Origin: Phoronis australis
Taxonomy: Eukaryota > Phoronida > Phoronidae
Length of the DNA: 40,668 bases
Reading direction: 5' to 3'
Assembly: GCA_002633005.1 (NCBI GenBank)
Contig: NMRA01000509.1
Span: 117,913-158,580, forward strand
Program-made: the position numbers and the translations under genes
Notes under the pieces: model-generated
What the model was told of the DNA's origin: nothing
Seen by the model: the letters and a program-made list of their open reading frames with translations, nothing else
Database searches by the model: none
Shown: positions 11,538-22,721 of the stretch, piece after piece
Numbering within the stretch: position 1 is the stretch's first letter
Layout: every line of letters starts with the position of its first letter

Positions 11538-11835
11538 AGTACACCCCAGTACGCAACAACAGTGTGGCATGTTGACTGACTCGTAAGCAAAAGCAAAAGA
11601 CGACCGAACTTATCACAACCGAGGTAGAACAATGACTGACTCAACTGCTCCCACAGTCAGACTACATGAAAACGAATTGGCACGAAATTCTTGCCTCCCA
11701 AAACGTCACTTCCGGAGTAGACGACGAGTAATTAAATAAATTACGAAAAGTAGTAAATAAGTGAAAAATATGTCTTTGATAATCAACGAACCTCATTTTT
11801 GCTAAAAATGACATGAAAAAAGATTGCCTTCACCT
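11524..11835 (-). repeat. Right long terminal inverted repeat of the Kolobok element
   Basis: About 312 bp inverted against 10495-10810. On the minus strand it repeats the THAP start (ATG at 11570, MPHCCCVLGCTHYRLT), so both ends carry an inward-facing start of the same frame. Confidence 0.85.
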
Positions 11836-11839
11836 TTAA

Positions 11840-13641
11840 TGTAGAATCCTTCTATCGTAGAAGAAATTATGATAAAAATGGTTTAATTAAATTGCTGTGA
11901 TGGGTTTCCATTTCATGACAACAGGTTTGAGTTGATGCGCGCTTACATTAATGAATTCATTCGGCATGGTAGATAATTGGCGATTGCGTCGTGACCTCAG
12001 AGAAAAGACTGAGCCTGATGATTAACAAAACTGAGATTGATGCCAGGCCTCTGAAGACAGACTAAACGGAAGATAGTTTTAGTGAGCTTACCTGATACAC
12101 TTGAAATCTCTCACACTGGGTCTGGAAGTGTCTTGTCTCACTTGGAGTGACAAGATAGAAGCCCTAATTTGTTGTGCCGAGTTAGAAATTTACTAGAATA
12201 CGGGTATTCTAAACTACTTAAACTTCCAAGGGACTTCACTACCACAGTAATGCATTGGAGTGGGGTCACTGCATTTGCTAATGGAATTTACAAAAAAATA
12301 GGCATTTGGTGTTGGAACCTGTGGCGATAAGCCCATGGTCCAATCTGTCGAAGCAAATGTCTTTGATATAGTCATTTTAAAGCATAAAGTGTATAAATCC
12401 ATTTTTGACACTTATAAACTCTGTGATATTTCTGGAATAGCTTACTGGGTCACTCAGTGTGATAACACATATTTTTCGGACTTTCTAATGTTTTCAAGTA
12501 AGAGAAAACATGACTAAATTGACTGAAGTTTTGCACTCTCTTGGATCAAATTTCACTTGTGCACCCAGACTGAGTGGAAAATAGCCAACTGAAGCTACTG
12601 CAGTGCAGGAGCAAGCGAAAATAATGTTACAAACATTGTAAACCTTTAAGTTAACTAGCAACATACTTTTTACGTTGTTTCAAAATAACAATGACCTGAA
12701 ACCCTGAGATTCATAGTAGTTGGTGCCCAACAGAGTGTGTTCACCGATCCGTGCATGTCTGTCCCCCTCCCATCTCTGTACAAGCGGACTGCATCATTTC
12801 AAAAAGCTATCGAAAAATTCAAACGAAATACCCCTCAAAAATTTCCTCAAATTTCACACTCATACAGCGGCCAATGGTCGACATTTAGTTGTGCATCTCT
12901 CACAATCTAGCGTGGCAACCTCATTCTCTATGCATGGTAAATTGTTCATGTCTGTCTAGCCAACTTCATGCTTGCAAGCACAGAAAGTTAGTTGTTTCCC
13001 AAACCAACTCCATGAAGGAATGAGCCCAATCTAAGTTGAGGTAGCAGCCATTCACAGGGTAGTCAGTGATCAACCAGCATGCCATGAAGTGTTCTTTAAT
13101 TTTTTGAATATCTTCCATTCTGCCTTGCTCTGTTTTTGATGATGGGACAAAAACGTAGAACATGTTATCGAATGTACTGAATTACTTAGTTGATTCTCGA
13201 TATGGACAGTTTGGTGAATTATCACCATCATGACTTGATTATGTCATCATTCAGAGTGATCTGGTAATTATCTGAGAATCTACATATAGATGCACTCAAG
13301 ACCGAGAATTGCTGATAAAGAATTTAAGTTAATATAATTCTGTATTGACTTGTGAGCTTTTATATAATTTGTGTGACAATATTCTCAATTTTGAGTGTTT
13401 CCTCCTCAATGCGCAAAGGGGGGATCCAGGGGGGCCGGAGCAAGATTTTTTCAAAAAGGGGGTACAAGTCAACAATTTGAAGACTTTAGATGATATCACT
13501 AAAATTAAGGGGAAATGGAGGTTCTGGACCTTCTTGATCCCCCCCCCTGGATTCGCCTATGATGTGTGAAAGACTCATTAACGGGCTTCCAAATCTGCTC
13601 CTTAGTAACTAGAATGTACTTCTTGTTTTATTTTTTTTCAG
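11840..13641. other. Intergenic stretch between the Kolobok element and the galactosyltransferase
   Basis: No spliced gene was recognised. A 65-codon minus-strand frame at 12966-13163 (containing MEDIQKIKEHFMACW and FMELVWE) reads like protein but has no splice sites or family I know. A short G-tract inverted repeat lies at 13415-13565. TTTTTTTTCAG ending at 13641 is a good 3' splice site and could start the first coding exon of the next gene. Confidence 0.4.
13415..13565. repeat. Small G/C-tract inverted-repeat element
   Basis: GGGGGGATCCAGGGGGGCC near 13420 is roughly mirrored by GATCCCCCCCCCTGGATTC near 13537, giving ends about 120 bp apart with an AT-rich centre. A single similar end (CCCACCCCCTAGATTCACCTATG) occurs near 31025. 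It is probably a miniature element; no target duplication was identified. Confidence 0.4.
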
Positions 13642-13737
13642 TTTTTACTGCCAGAATTTTGTGATCTGCACACCACTAAAATGTAACAAGGTCATCAAAG
13701 CTTAGTCGGCATTGTTGACTGTGGCAGAGTTGAGGGG

Positions 13738-14552
13738 ATGTGGCCCCGGAAGTCTTTCGTCTTGCGCACAATTGCGCTGTTTCTCTCTACCTTCCTACTA
13801 TTCTTCATCTGGATTAGCAGTCCACTAAAAGATGCTGACAACTACCTCACCAAGAAATTCTTGGGTAAACAAGATTTCAACCTTGAAGAAGCACGGCGAC
13901 ATTCTGTTAATGCAGAGAAGTCAAAGGATACGCAGTTATTCAAACAAAATCCTGTGCAAGAACGAGGTCAACTCAGTGGAATGGTTTTTCGCCCCAACAT
14001 CTCTGCTGCTACTCCCCCATATTTTCCGCCATTTAAATATGATGACAGTGATGATGATGTCATGAATATGACATCAGAGGAAATGGAGCTAGTTGCCGAA
14101 CGCAACGCAATAATCAACATCTCTAAGGAAGAATTAAAGCTGGCTCTTACAGTTAACATTGTCAATCCTCATGATTTCAATGTGTTGATCAACAATGAAC
14201 ACATTTGCAGTGGCCGCAAACCAATATTCCTGATAATCTACATTCACTCCGCACCCGACCATTTTCAGCGGCGGATCGCCATCCGCGAGACATGGGGCAA
14301 TCCGTCGATGTTCCGCAGCCCTCGGCAGATACGGACCGTTTTTATGATCGGTCGGACAACATCAGAGTCAGTGCAGAACTCGATCATTCTAGAGAACAAT
14401 ATCTATCATGACATTGTGCAAGAAGATTACCTAGATAGCTATAAAAACTTGACATACAAAGGTGTGCAGGGTCTGCGTTGGGTAGCCAACCACTGCTCGC
14501 ATGCAGCCTATGTACTGAAAACAGACGACGATATCTTTGTGAACATCTTCAG
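13738..14552 (+). CDS. Galactosyltransferase coding exon 1
   Basis: Encodes the cytoplasmic tail, signal anchor, stem and the catalytic domain through the DDD motif. The donor AG|GTAGGT at 14553 replaces the apparent stop that follows in the open frame. It ends in phase 2. Confidence 0.92.
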
Positions 14553-15776
14553 GTAGGTGGCATTGGTGGTGTTAAAGGGACACACTGGGTTTTGGCGCTG
14601 GATAACGCAGTTTTGAGATTATTGTCAGATTGGATTACACTTTTTGAAGTTATTAGTTTTGAATATATCCATTAAAAAACAAGTCTACCTTGTTTTTGTG
14701 ATTTTATTACACTGTATTGGCAATTCTCGTGTTGGCTAGCAGACATTCACTGAGAAATCAAAGCTGGCTACATTGTCACTTAAATTAGAGTTCGTGGCTA
14801 ACTAAGGGTTGCACTGTGACTGCTGAGGTAGTGAGCTTTGAGTCCATCTTTGAGCTATTCTCCAAAATCTGATTTCTTTTCAATTTTGCTACATGTATCA
14901 TGGCACTGTTGCTTAGTATTGAGCCTTATTCATTATATCAAAGGGGATTGTTAATATTGCTGTACCACTTGCTCTTGTTGACATCCACTGTGTTTGACAA
15001 CGTGTTATTGTTATTACCATTTTTAGTGGTACGCTAATTTGAGTACTTAACAATTCACTGTTTAATCTATTTGCTTCAATCTTTTTATCGGATTTACCAT
15101 CTTGGCTTTTTGTTGACAGTATTTCAGACCATCATCATAAGAGCGGACAAGCGTTAAAGCACACTACTTGAAAGCAGTTTCACATACGTGATCACATTTA
15201 GTTGTTTATGTAATTCTTTTCCATTCGCACTTTTAAATCTTGTCTGCACGCCCCCTATTGGTTACACAACAGTTGAAGATTTACATTGTTGATATTTCTT
15301 ATTATTGTTACAGTCTGTTAACTCACTTGGAAAGTCTGCGCATGCATGGCGTTGCCATTAGCAACACGATCCTCTGCAATGTCTGGACGACCATGATTGT
15401 TATGCGAGATAAGAAGAGCAAATGGTATGTGTCCAAGGAAGAGTTCAAAGATGACATGTACCCCACCTATTGTTCAGGCTCAGCATATCTGTTCACAACA
15501 GACCTCATACCAAGGATGTACCTGGCATCGAAGACAACAAAATTCTTTTGGGTCGACGACTTTTATATCACAGGACTTCTGGCCCAGAAGGTGAATGCGT
15601 CCTTCCATAATTTCAATTCACTTTACGTGCTCAATGCTAATGCAGTGGTAAAGGAGTTCACTGGAGGCGATAATTGGACATGGGTGTTTGGTCATTTACA
15701 TGGCTTAGACAAGATGTACTACGTGTGGAAACGCATCGCACAAAAGTTTGCAAAAGCCATAGCGTCGCAACAGTGA
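13738..15776 (+). CDS. Beta-1,3-galactosyltransferase family protein (GT31)
   Basis: Two exons, 13738-14552 and 15314-15776, join via AG|GTAGGT and TTGTTACAG| to 425 codons plus stop. Residues ~7-27 form one hydrophobic segment after a short basic start, the type II signal anchor of Golgi glycosyltransferases. Then comes a stem, and the catalytic domain with RRIAIRETWG (178-187), the metal-binding DDD at 263-265 within LKTDDDIFVN, YPTYCSGSAY, and WVDDFYITG (351-359), the usual EDVYVG-like motif in variant form. Six N-glycosylation sequons are visible (NIS, NMT, NIS, NLT, NAS, NWT). The enzyme should add galactose or a related sugar in beta-1,3 linkage to glycans in the Golgi; the acceptor cannot be told from sequence. 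Length is normal for the family and no defect is seen. Confidence 0.93.
14553..15313 (+). other. Galactosyltransferase intron
   Basis: A 761-bp GT-AG intron, T-rich toward its 3' end. No other feature was seen. Confidence 0.85.
15314..15776 (+). CDS. Galactosyltransferase coding exon 2
   Basis: Acceptor TATTGTTACAG; the first base completes a Ser codon. It encodes LLTHLESLRMHGVAIS through to the stop TGA at 15774-15776, including YPTYCSGSAYLF and WVDDFYITG. The open frame extends upstream to 15240 but that part is intronic. Confidence 0.92.
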
Positions 15777-16280
15777 TATGGCACATTAAGTATGAGATTG
15801 CACATGCTTTGGGAGGCCCTACTTAATCCATGGAGATAACTGCAGGTTAACAGCATCGCCAAATCTGAAACTCAAGGGAATCCAAGTGATCCGTTTTTTT
15901 ATGATTTATATTAAAGACATTTTTTAATCGTTTATCTTTCTACCAGCAATTGTTGCGACGTTGATGGAATGGAGTTCCATGAAAATGTCCATTTTTGCTA
16001 CAGAACTTAACACGAGCATTTCAGATATTGTTGTGCTCTGTGTTGAATTGAATGATGAATTTATTTTTCTTCGCCGTGCTCACTGTGTCAGAAGATGAGG
16101 ATTTATTTTGCTGTTTCTGTAAGCCTAGGATAGGAATCCTTATTTTTCTGCAGCACTCCCGTCAGAGATACATGTGTACATGATTATTATCCGCTGTGGG
16201 ATTTTACCTTGATATGAACCCTCTTCACTTGGTAGAATTCCACTGCTCTCACCAGGTAGTTTCTTCACATGCATTTCAAA
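15777..16280 (+). other. Probable 3' UTR of the galactosyltransferase
   Basis: No coding signal. It runs directly from the stop codon into the duplicated segment. Confidence 0.5.
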
Positions 16281-17487
16281 TTTTGTGAAATAGCCGATGG
16301 CCTTTGATATATTCTGTCAGCCCTTTTTCCCTGCTGGTATCGATTTACACTTGATGAAGACTGAACAATCCATGTTAAATTATCCTTATCCGTGATTCAG
16401 GGTTTTGATTTGATGTGAGTTGCACTTCATACATCATGACACTGATCCAGGCTTTTGACAAGGGGGTGATCTTACGAAGGACCAGTGTTAGGGTAGCTCT
16501 CATATCTTTGGTTACAGCATGTGGAGGTGACCAAATATTGGATACCAACCCATGGACTCTTTATATGCATGCCAGGTATCAGCTTCTAGTGATTGTGAAT
16601 CATTTTTCATAATTCAAAATGGCCGTGGTGTAATCTTGGCGTCTTCATGGACTCTAAACTACGTACGTTTTTATAACTCATTTGAATACGCTATCACCAG
16701 GAAGACTTTTCTTGCTATTACCAACTCAAGCTGCTGGGGATATCGTCCAGATAATGAAAATGGTTTTCTTGTTATCTTAACCCCACCAGCTTAAATTTCA
16801 AGGGCTTGAAATCGTATATCACCCATGGACCCGAGTGGATGTCCTGAGAACTTGGGACTGTCTATCACAATAAAATAATGTTATGTCTCCTCTGAATGAT
16901 ATTGAGATGGGACTATCTTAAAAGGATACTAAACTCCGTTTTGATGATTTCCACCAATCCTCATTCTGTTACCTGCTAATTCTCCATTGGAGTCAATCGT
17001 ACAAGTTAAAGGCAGGAATGAAAATTAAAAATTCATCACTCCTAATGTCACAGATTGGACAATATCTTCCTTGGCTGGTGGTCTTTTCCCACAATTGCCA
17101 TGTAATTCGCTAAAAGGGTAGGACACTCTTGCCGGTTTAACAGACTTTGGAAGGAGTTTCTAAATTTTCTCCAAACTTCGAGAGTTTTCGAGAGTTACAG
17201 AAAATTATTTTTGTTTCAGAGAATTGGATGGGAAAGCCATTTTTATTATCTGTTAAAAGGCCAAAGCGGTGTTTGGTATCCTTTTAATTTTCCGGTGTTT
17301 TGATTACTGTGTTATACAAGCACTAGATGAGGCGACCCGTTTTCAGAGTTATACTCTGCCTCTGTTAATATTTCCTTTTTTGATCGTGTATAAAAGCTAT
17401 GTGTGGCTTTGAAATTTTGTGTTGATTATAAACTTAATACTATATCTGCTTGTTTATTTAATAGAAAAGATTGGCTGACATACTTAA
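16281..17487 (+). repeat. Left copy of a ~1.2-kb direct duplication
   Basis: From TTTTGTGAAATAGCCGATGG to the TTAA at 17484-17487 this matches 18065-19264 nearly base for base, with scattered substitutions and one 10-bp indel at a CGAGAGTT repeat. It covers the distal 3' region of the galactosyltransferase gene. Its right end is exactly the Kolobok insertion point. Confidence 0.95.
16869..16874 (+). terminator. Probable polyadenylation signal of the galactosyltransferase gene
   Basis: AATAAA about 1.1 kb after the stop codon, the clearest canonical hexamer in the 3' region. In the duplicated copy at the right of the gap the matching site reads AATAGA. Confidence 0.4.
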
Positions 17488-17864
17488 AGGGGAAGGCAAC
17501 CTTTTCCATGTCATTTTGAGCTAAAATAAGGTTGGTTGGTTATCCTAGACATATTTTCCTCTTAATTACAGCTTTTCGTAATTTTATTAATTACTCGTCC
17601 GCTCTTCCGGAAGTGACGTTTTAGGAGGTAAGCATTTCGCGCCAATTTCTTTTCATATAGTCTGACTTGAGAGCTGCCGAGTCAGTCATTGTTCTACCTC
17701 GGTTGTGTTAAGTTCTGTCGTCGTTTGCTTTCATTTACTAGTCAGTGAATATGCCACACTGTTGCTGCGTACCAGGATATACTAATTATCGGCTCACGCG
17801 CGCTTTGGGAGTACCTTTGCATCGCTTTCCGATGGATGACACACTTCGCCGTACTTGGCTCGTT
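17488..17864 (+). mobile_element. 5' end of a second Kolobok-type element, cut by an assembly gap
   Basis: Begins AGGGGAAGGCAACC after TTAA and follows the left terminal repeat of the element at 10495, including the THAP start. The rest is lost in the N run. The uninterrupted target site is visible at 19261-19264 in the other duplicate. Confidence 0.85.
17751..17864 (+). pseudogene. THAP-domain fragment of the second Kolobok element
   Basis: The frame opens MPHCCCVPGYTNYRLT and runs through HRFPMDDTLRRTWL. The second Cys of the THAP CxxC pair is Y here, while the conserved W that is S in the first copy is kept. The frame is truncated by the gap at 17865. Confidence 0.7.
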
Positions 17865-18064
17865 NNNNNNNNNNNNNNNNNNNNNNNNNNNNNNNNNNNN
17901 NNNNNNNNNNNNNNNNNNNNNNNNNNNNNNNNNNNNNNNNNNNNNNNNNNNNNNNNNNNNNNNNNNNNNNNNNNNNNNNNNNNNNNNNNNNNNNNNNNNN
18001 NNNNNNNNNNNNNNNNNNNNNNNNNNNNNNNNNNNNNNNNNNNNNNNNNNNNNNNNNNNNNNNN
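17865..18064. other. Assembly gap (200 Ns)
   Basis: Exactly 200 N, a typical placeholder for a scaffold join of unknown length. Open frames that cross it are meaningless. Confidence 1.
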
Positions 18065-19264
18065 TTTTGTGAAATAGCCGATGGCCTTTGATATATTCTG
18101 TCAGCCCTTTTTCCCTGCTGGTATCGATTTACACTTGATGAAGACTGAACAATCCATGTTAAATTATCCTTATCTGTGATTCAGGGTTTTGATTTGATGT
18201 GAGTTGCACTTCATACATCATGACACTGATCCAGGCTTTTGACAAGGGGGTGATCTTACGAAGGACCAGTGTTAGGGTAGCTCTCATATCTTTGATTACA
18301 GCATGTGGAGGTGACCAAATATTGGGTACCAACCCCTGGACCCCTTTATATGCATGCCAGGTATCAGCTTCTAGTGTTTGTGAATCATTTTTCATAATTC
18401 AAAATGGCCGTGGTGTAATCTTGGCGTCTTCATGGACTCTAAACTACGTACGTTTTTATAACTCATTTGAATACACTATCATTAGGAAGACTTTTCTTGC
18501 TATTACCAACTCAAGCTGCTGGGGATATCGTCCAGATAATGAAAATGATTTTCTTGTTATCTTAACCCCACCAGCTTAAATTTCAAGGGCTTGAAATCGC
18601 ATATCACCCATGGACCCGAGTGGATGTACTGAGAACTTGGGACTGTCTATCACAATAGAATAATGTTATGTCTCCTCTGAATGATATTGAGATGAGACTA
18701 GCTTAAAAGGATACTAAACTCTTGTTTTGATGATTTCCACCAATCCTCATTCTGTTACCTGCTAATTCTCCATTGGAGTCAATCGTACGAGTTAAAGGCA
18801 GGAATGAAAATTAAAAATTCATTACTCCTAATGTCACAGATTGGACAATATCTTCCTTGGCTGGTGGTCTTTTCCCACAATTGCCATGTAATTCGGTATA
18901 AGGGTAGGTCACTCTTGCCAGTTTAACAGACTTTGGAAGGAGTTTCTAAATTTTCTCCAAACTTCGAGAGTTACAGAAAATTATTTTTGTTTCAGAGAAC
19001 TGGATGGGAAAGCCATTTTTATTATCTGTTAAAAGGCCAAAGCGGTGTTTGGTATCCTTTTAATTTTTCCGGTGTTTTGATTACTGTGTTATACAAGCAC
19101 TAGATGAGGCGACCCATTTTCAGAGTTCTGCTCTGCCTCTGTTAATATTTCCTTTTTTGATCGTGTATAAAAGCTATGTGTGGCTTTGAAATTTTGTGTT
19201 GATTATAAACTTAATACTATATTTGCTTGTTTATTTAATAGAAAAGATTGGCTGACATACTTAA
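18065..19264 (+). repeat. Right copy of the ~1.2-kb direct duplication, with empty Kolobok site
   Basis: Matches 16281-17487. It continues through GACATACTTAATTTCTG with no insertion, so it shows the pre-insertion state of the TTAA site. Confidence 0.95.
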
Positions 19265-19573
19265 TTTCTGATTTCTGTATGTTTAGGCCACCCTGACATC
19301 AGAGAGATTATAAAAGAGGACACGTGAACTTATGTGCTGTTTGAACTGACAACAATGTTTTCTTTGTATGTTGTTTTTTATGATGTTTTAAGCCAAGTAT
19401 GCCAACCTGTCTATGTGTAAACTGTCAATCAGTTGTAGTGATGTTGCTGTTACAGTCTGTTGATTGATAAGACATTAATTCAGTGAATAACTGATTTCTC
19501 AATGAGAAATTATGAATTTATATTTCAAATTATTACCTACTCACATTGCACCGCATTGCAGTGTTGGTTTTAT
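19265..19573. other. Unassigned stretch after the empty Kolobok site
   Basis: AT-rich sequence that would follow the transposon in the occupied copy. No feature was recognised. Confidence 0.5.
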
Positions 19574-19920
19574 TATGCCTCAAATCCATCAAAAAACAAG
19601 AACATTTCATCGCTTCCTTGTAATAGAAAACTGTTACCATGATTTCATGGAAATCCGTAAAACTTCAAAGCAACAGGGGAAAACGAGATAAAAATACAAT
19701 TGCCACTAGGGGTTGTCACAGTAGTCGAAGTCGTAGGAAAATCCTCGTCAACCTTCCTCCTCATATTACTAAAATGTTTGCCAATTTTCACAATCATCCT
19801 TCCAGTGGTTTGGTTGACAGAGGAGCGGACGCCAAAAAACAGACACGAAAACAATAAAACTGGCCACTAGGCGGTGCAAAATATCTTGAATCTGTCTGAA
19901 AGTGGCGCATGAAAAGTGTT
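19574..19920 (+). repeat. Two-monomer copy of the CTCF-like-motif repeat family
   Basis: Shares its left part with 27945 onward (AATAGAAAACT... AAACGA) and contains the A- and B-type monomers with motifs at 19703 (CCACTAGGGGTTGT) and 19864 (CCACTAGGCGGTGC), 161 bp apart. Both motifs are eroded compared with the main array at 27.9-29.5 kb. The 72-codon open frame here is an accident of the repeat. Confidence 0.8.
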
Positions 19921-21839
19921 TCCGGAGCTCATTGAAAAACACTGCTGAGAATTGTTTTTGAGGCCTGTCTCATGGTATTATCAGGCTATGCTTTGACAAT
20001 TACATGTACATGGGGTTATTTACGCCGCGTTGTATCACTTTCTTCTCTTGATTGTTGTGCCATCTCCAAACAAATCAATGACAGTATTACTGTTCGTCCA
20101 AATTGGTCCGTTTGCGCTCATTCTCGTCTATGATATTACAGAATGTGGAAATAGTTCCTTGTCATAAACCTTCATTTACGCCAACATGAAAGCCTTCATC
20201 TGGGACAGGTTCTGTGTACATCGATTCAAGCTTTTTCAACTGAATAATTTTTCTCCATTTTAAAAGAGGACTGTAGTTAAAATAATGCTGCAGATAAGAG
20301 GTTCCAACATACAAATAAATAAAATGAAACTCAATTTATGATCGACATATGTTCCGAATGATATATAATAGATCGTGCGTCGCAAGCTCGTTGAAACCAA
20401 GACCGGGGAAGGCGATATAAGGTCATTTATTATGCCTAATACAATTGCAAGTAAGGCCATTTATATGACTAATACAATAACAAGTAAGATCAGTTATATG
20501 ACTAACACAATGACTAAACATAAATAAGGTAAAAATACTAATCTCTGGTAAGATGGGCAAATGAAAAGCGCCACAAGAGATGTGGTAAGACCGCTCATGT
20601 CCATAACATTTGCCCGACTTGCGCGCCAAACAAAAGCCGATTCGTATTCAGCATGGTCAAAACACTGAATCTTGAAAGCGATTGCTGATTGGCTGATGTG
20701 TCAGTGATTTGAATGGCGGGGTATCGGCTGCTTTCCACATTCATTGCTTATGTCATATTTTGAAGAGTTTACACTGTAATTATCATTGTATCAATTGTCC
20801 TTATTTTGCATTATTTGCCACAGTGCTGCAAAAAGTTAGCCATGCCTTTTTGTATGGCACCTGGTAGTTCAAACTCTTCGAAAAAGGTGTCGTCTGAAGG
20901 GATGGTCATCGCATACCATCGCCGGGTTTCCCAAGCCTTGGCCCAAAGCTGTATACTAAATAATAAAATAGGCCTATAGGTTTGCGCCGATAGGGATAAA
21001 AATGGACAAATAAAATATCGTGACACAAAATTAATGCCATTAAAACTAAACTCATCCTTGAGTAAACCTAGGAACTAGGCTCCCATAGTAAACTAACTCA
21101 GTATATACCGGTGTTGGAAAGTTAGCGATTGTTAATCGGCTGCTGTTAAAATTGTGATGCGTTTTCTCGAGTCGGCATTTGCGATTACGTCACCTGACCT
21201 TTACCAGTTTCTTTTCCCCCGATTCTTATATCAAGTGTGGTTCCGTGCATGTCACAACAACTTATCGGAACTTGTTTCATTTCGTTACAAGGTATAGTGT
21301 TTGATTTTACTTTATTTCTGTTTTTGTTGACAAAGGAAGTTGATCCATTCTTGTTCTTTTATTTACCGATTTATATTCTACATTTCATGAAACAATAGTA
21401 TCCTTGGGAGGCTCTGGATCGCGTTATTTAGTTTCAGATATTTTTTCTACGTTATCTGACAATGAAAAGTATGTCGTCGTTTTGAAAACAGTACTCTCGT
21501 GTCACTAAATTTTTGCGACATCTCTCGGGAAATGATGATAGCTTGGCGGCAGCAAAATTTCTTCTGAAATTCAGTTTTTCGGTATAAAAATCCTAAAAAC
21601 TTATAACCCCATGCAGTCGCAGCTATTTAACGCTCTGCAGACGGAGTTACATGTAAATCCCACTTGATCAACGGCATAGTATTTTAAAAACGGATTTTGG
21701 TTCCATGGTTCTAGCCGGCCAACAATGATCCCAATACGCGTTTAGTTTCGGTCGTTGTCCCTTTAAGCAGATCCTAGTGTTGCCCTGGAGAACTTGCCAG
21801 CTTCTGAATAAGTGAATTTGCTTGCATGTAAATGTACAT
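19921..21839. other. Intergenic stretch
   Basis: Nothing recognisable as a gene on either strand. It holds a small 33-bp tandem repeat at 20421-20518 only. Confidence 0.4.
20421..20518. repeat. Three-copy 33-34 bp tandem repeat
   Basis: Units start at 20421, 20455 and 20488 with the form GGYCATTTATATGACTAATA then CAATAACAAGTAA. Copies are diverged. Confidence 0.75.
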
Positions 21840-22097
21840 TGCACGCGCTCACCCAGGGCGGGGCTCGGGGGCTCGAACGTGCCCCCCATTTGGCAAAGTG
21901 GGCAAAAAGGTCCGCCACAGAGAAACAAAAAGTCTCAGAAAACGAGACAAAGTCCACCAAAAAGGCGCAGACGCACAGTTCACAGTCCTGAAGGTGGTAC
22001 CCTTTTTTTAGGCCTGCCGTCTTTTTTGTCAGCAAAAGGTCCAAAACGTCAGAAATTCGAGCCCTCCCCCACATTAGAGGCTGGGTGAGCGCATGCA
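21840..22097. mobile_element. 258-bp non-autonomous inverted-repeat element
   Basis: TGCACGCGCTCACCCAG at 21840-21856 is mirrored by CTGGGTGAGCGCATGCA at 22081-22097 (one mismatch), and a second inner pair, GGGCTCGAA / TTCGAGCCC, follows on each side. The interior is non-coding. The size and layout fit a MITE; the superfamily is not identified and no clear target duplication was seen. Confidence 0.65.
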
Positions 22098-22570
22098 TTG
22101 ATAAATTTTTGGACGAACATCTCCCGCCTTTTAGATATGATATAATCCCTAGCCGCTTTGGCTTCGTAAGTGTAAGCTGGGAGTAGTGAGTGGTCCACTA
22201 TTGTGCGTGGCCTGCAATATTCATTCATTGTACTCGTGCTCTAGTGCGAACGCTGAGTTCAAGCTTCGACATTTTGTTTCTTTTCTTCAGAATCATTCCA
22301 GCGCTGATATTGTACGGCAGAAAATGTAATGTTCTGCGTTGGGCAGACAAAATCAAAGTCCGAGTTTGACGAGATGATTTTATTTACTAAGTCCACTTGC
22401 TACCTCAGTGAAAACTTTGAATCCTTGTGAGAACCGTGTGAGAACTGTAAATCTATGAAAATACACAAAATACTCTAAATACATGACAATATTATATCAA
22501 ACCGAATCTAAATTAAATTATTAACAACAGTCACTCTAAGAAACTAGTCAAAATTACTCAAATCTAACTG
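22098..22570. other. Unassigned stretch
   Basis: No gene or element was recognised between the small inverted-repeat element and the LINE target duplication. Confidence 0.4.
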
Positions 22571-22721
22571 AATCGGTATATGAACTTTAAATCACATTTA
22601 CCAAACCAACATTTATCTTAAAACATATTATATCTTAGAACATTTCATAGCTCATAAACTCTAATGAGACTTACAGAAATTGCTCCCTTTGATCTTATCC
22701 ACGCATGAACATCCAATTCTT
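22571..22721. repeat. Left 151-bp direct repeat flanking the LINE insertion
   Basis: Runs from AATCGGTATATG to CCAATTCTT and matches 23129-23279 with only two substitutions. It abuts the T-run (the LINE poly(A) tail on the minus strand). Confidence 0.9.

Larger units (their letters stand above)
10495..11835 (+). mobile_element. Decayed Kolobok-type THAP DNA transposon
   Basis: The element begins AGGCGAAGGCAACC and ends with the inverse TTGCCTTCACCT, and is flanked on both sides by TTAA (10491-10494, 11836-11839), the target duplication of Kolobok and piggyBac elements. Its ~315-bp ends are inverted copies. The interior encodes a broken THAP zinc finger and part of the Kolobok-like Cys-rich region, which points to Kolobok rather than piggyBac. 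At 1341 bp it lacks most of a transposase and is non-autonomous. A second copy of its 5' end is at 17488. Confidence 0.85.

Noticed and set aside
12966-13163. 65-codon minus-strand frame as a gene
   Set aside because: It reads like protein but has no splice sites, promoter or recognised family; mentioned only as part of the intergenic stretch.
17745-18091. Open frames across 17745-18091
   Set aside because: They run through 200 N and have no meaning beyond the first ~38 codons of the THAP fragment.
18199-18579. 126-codon frame in the duplicated 3' region
   Set aside because: The matching frame in the other copy (16415 onward) is broken, and no protein pattern was recognised; it is probably untranslated sequence.
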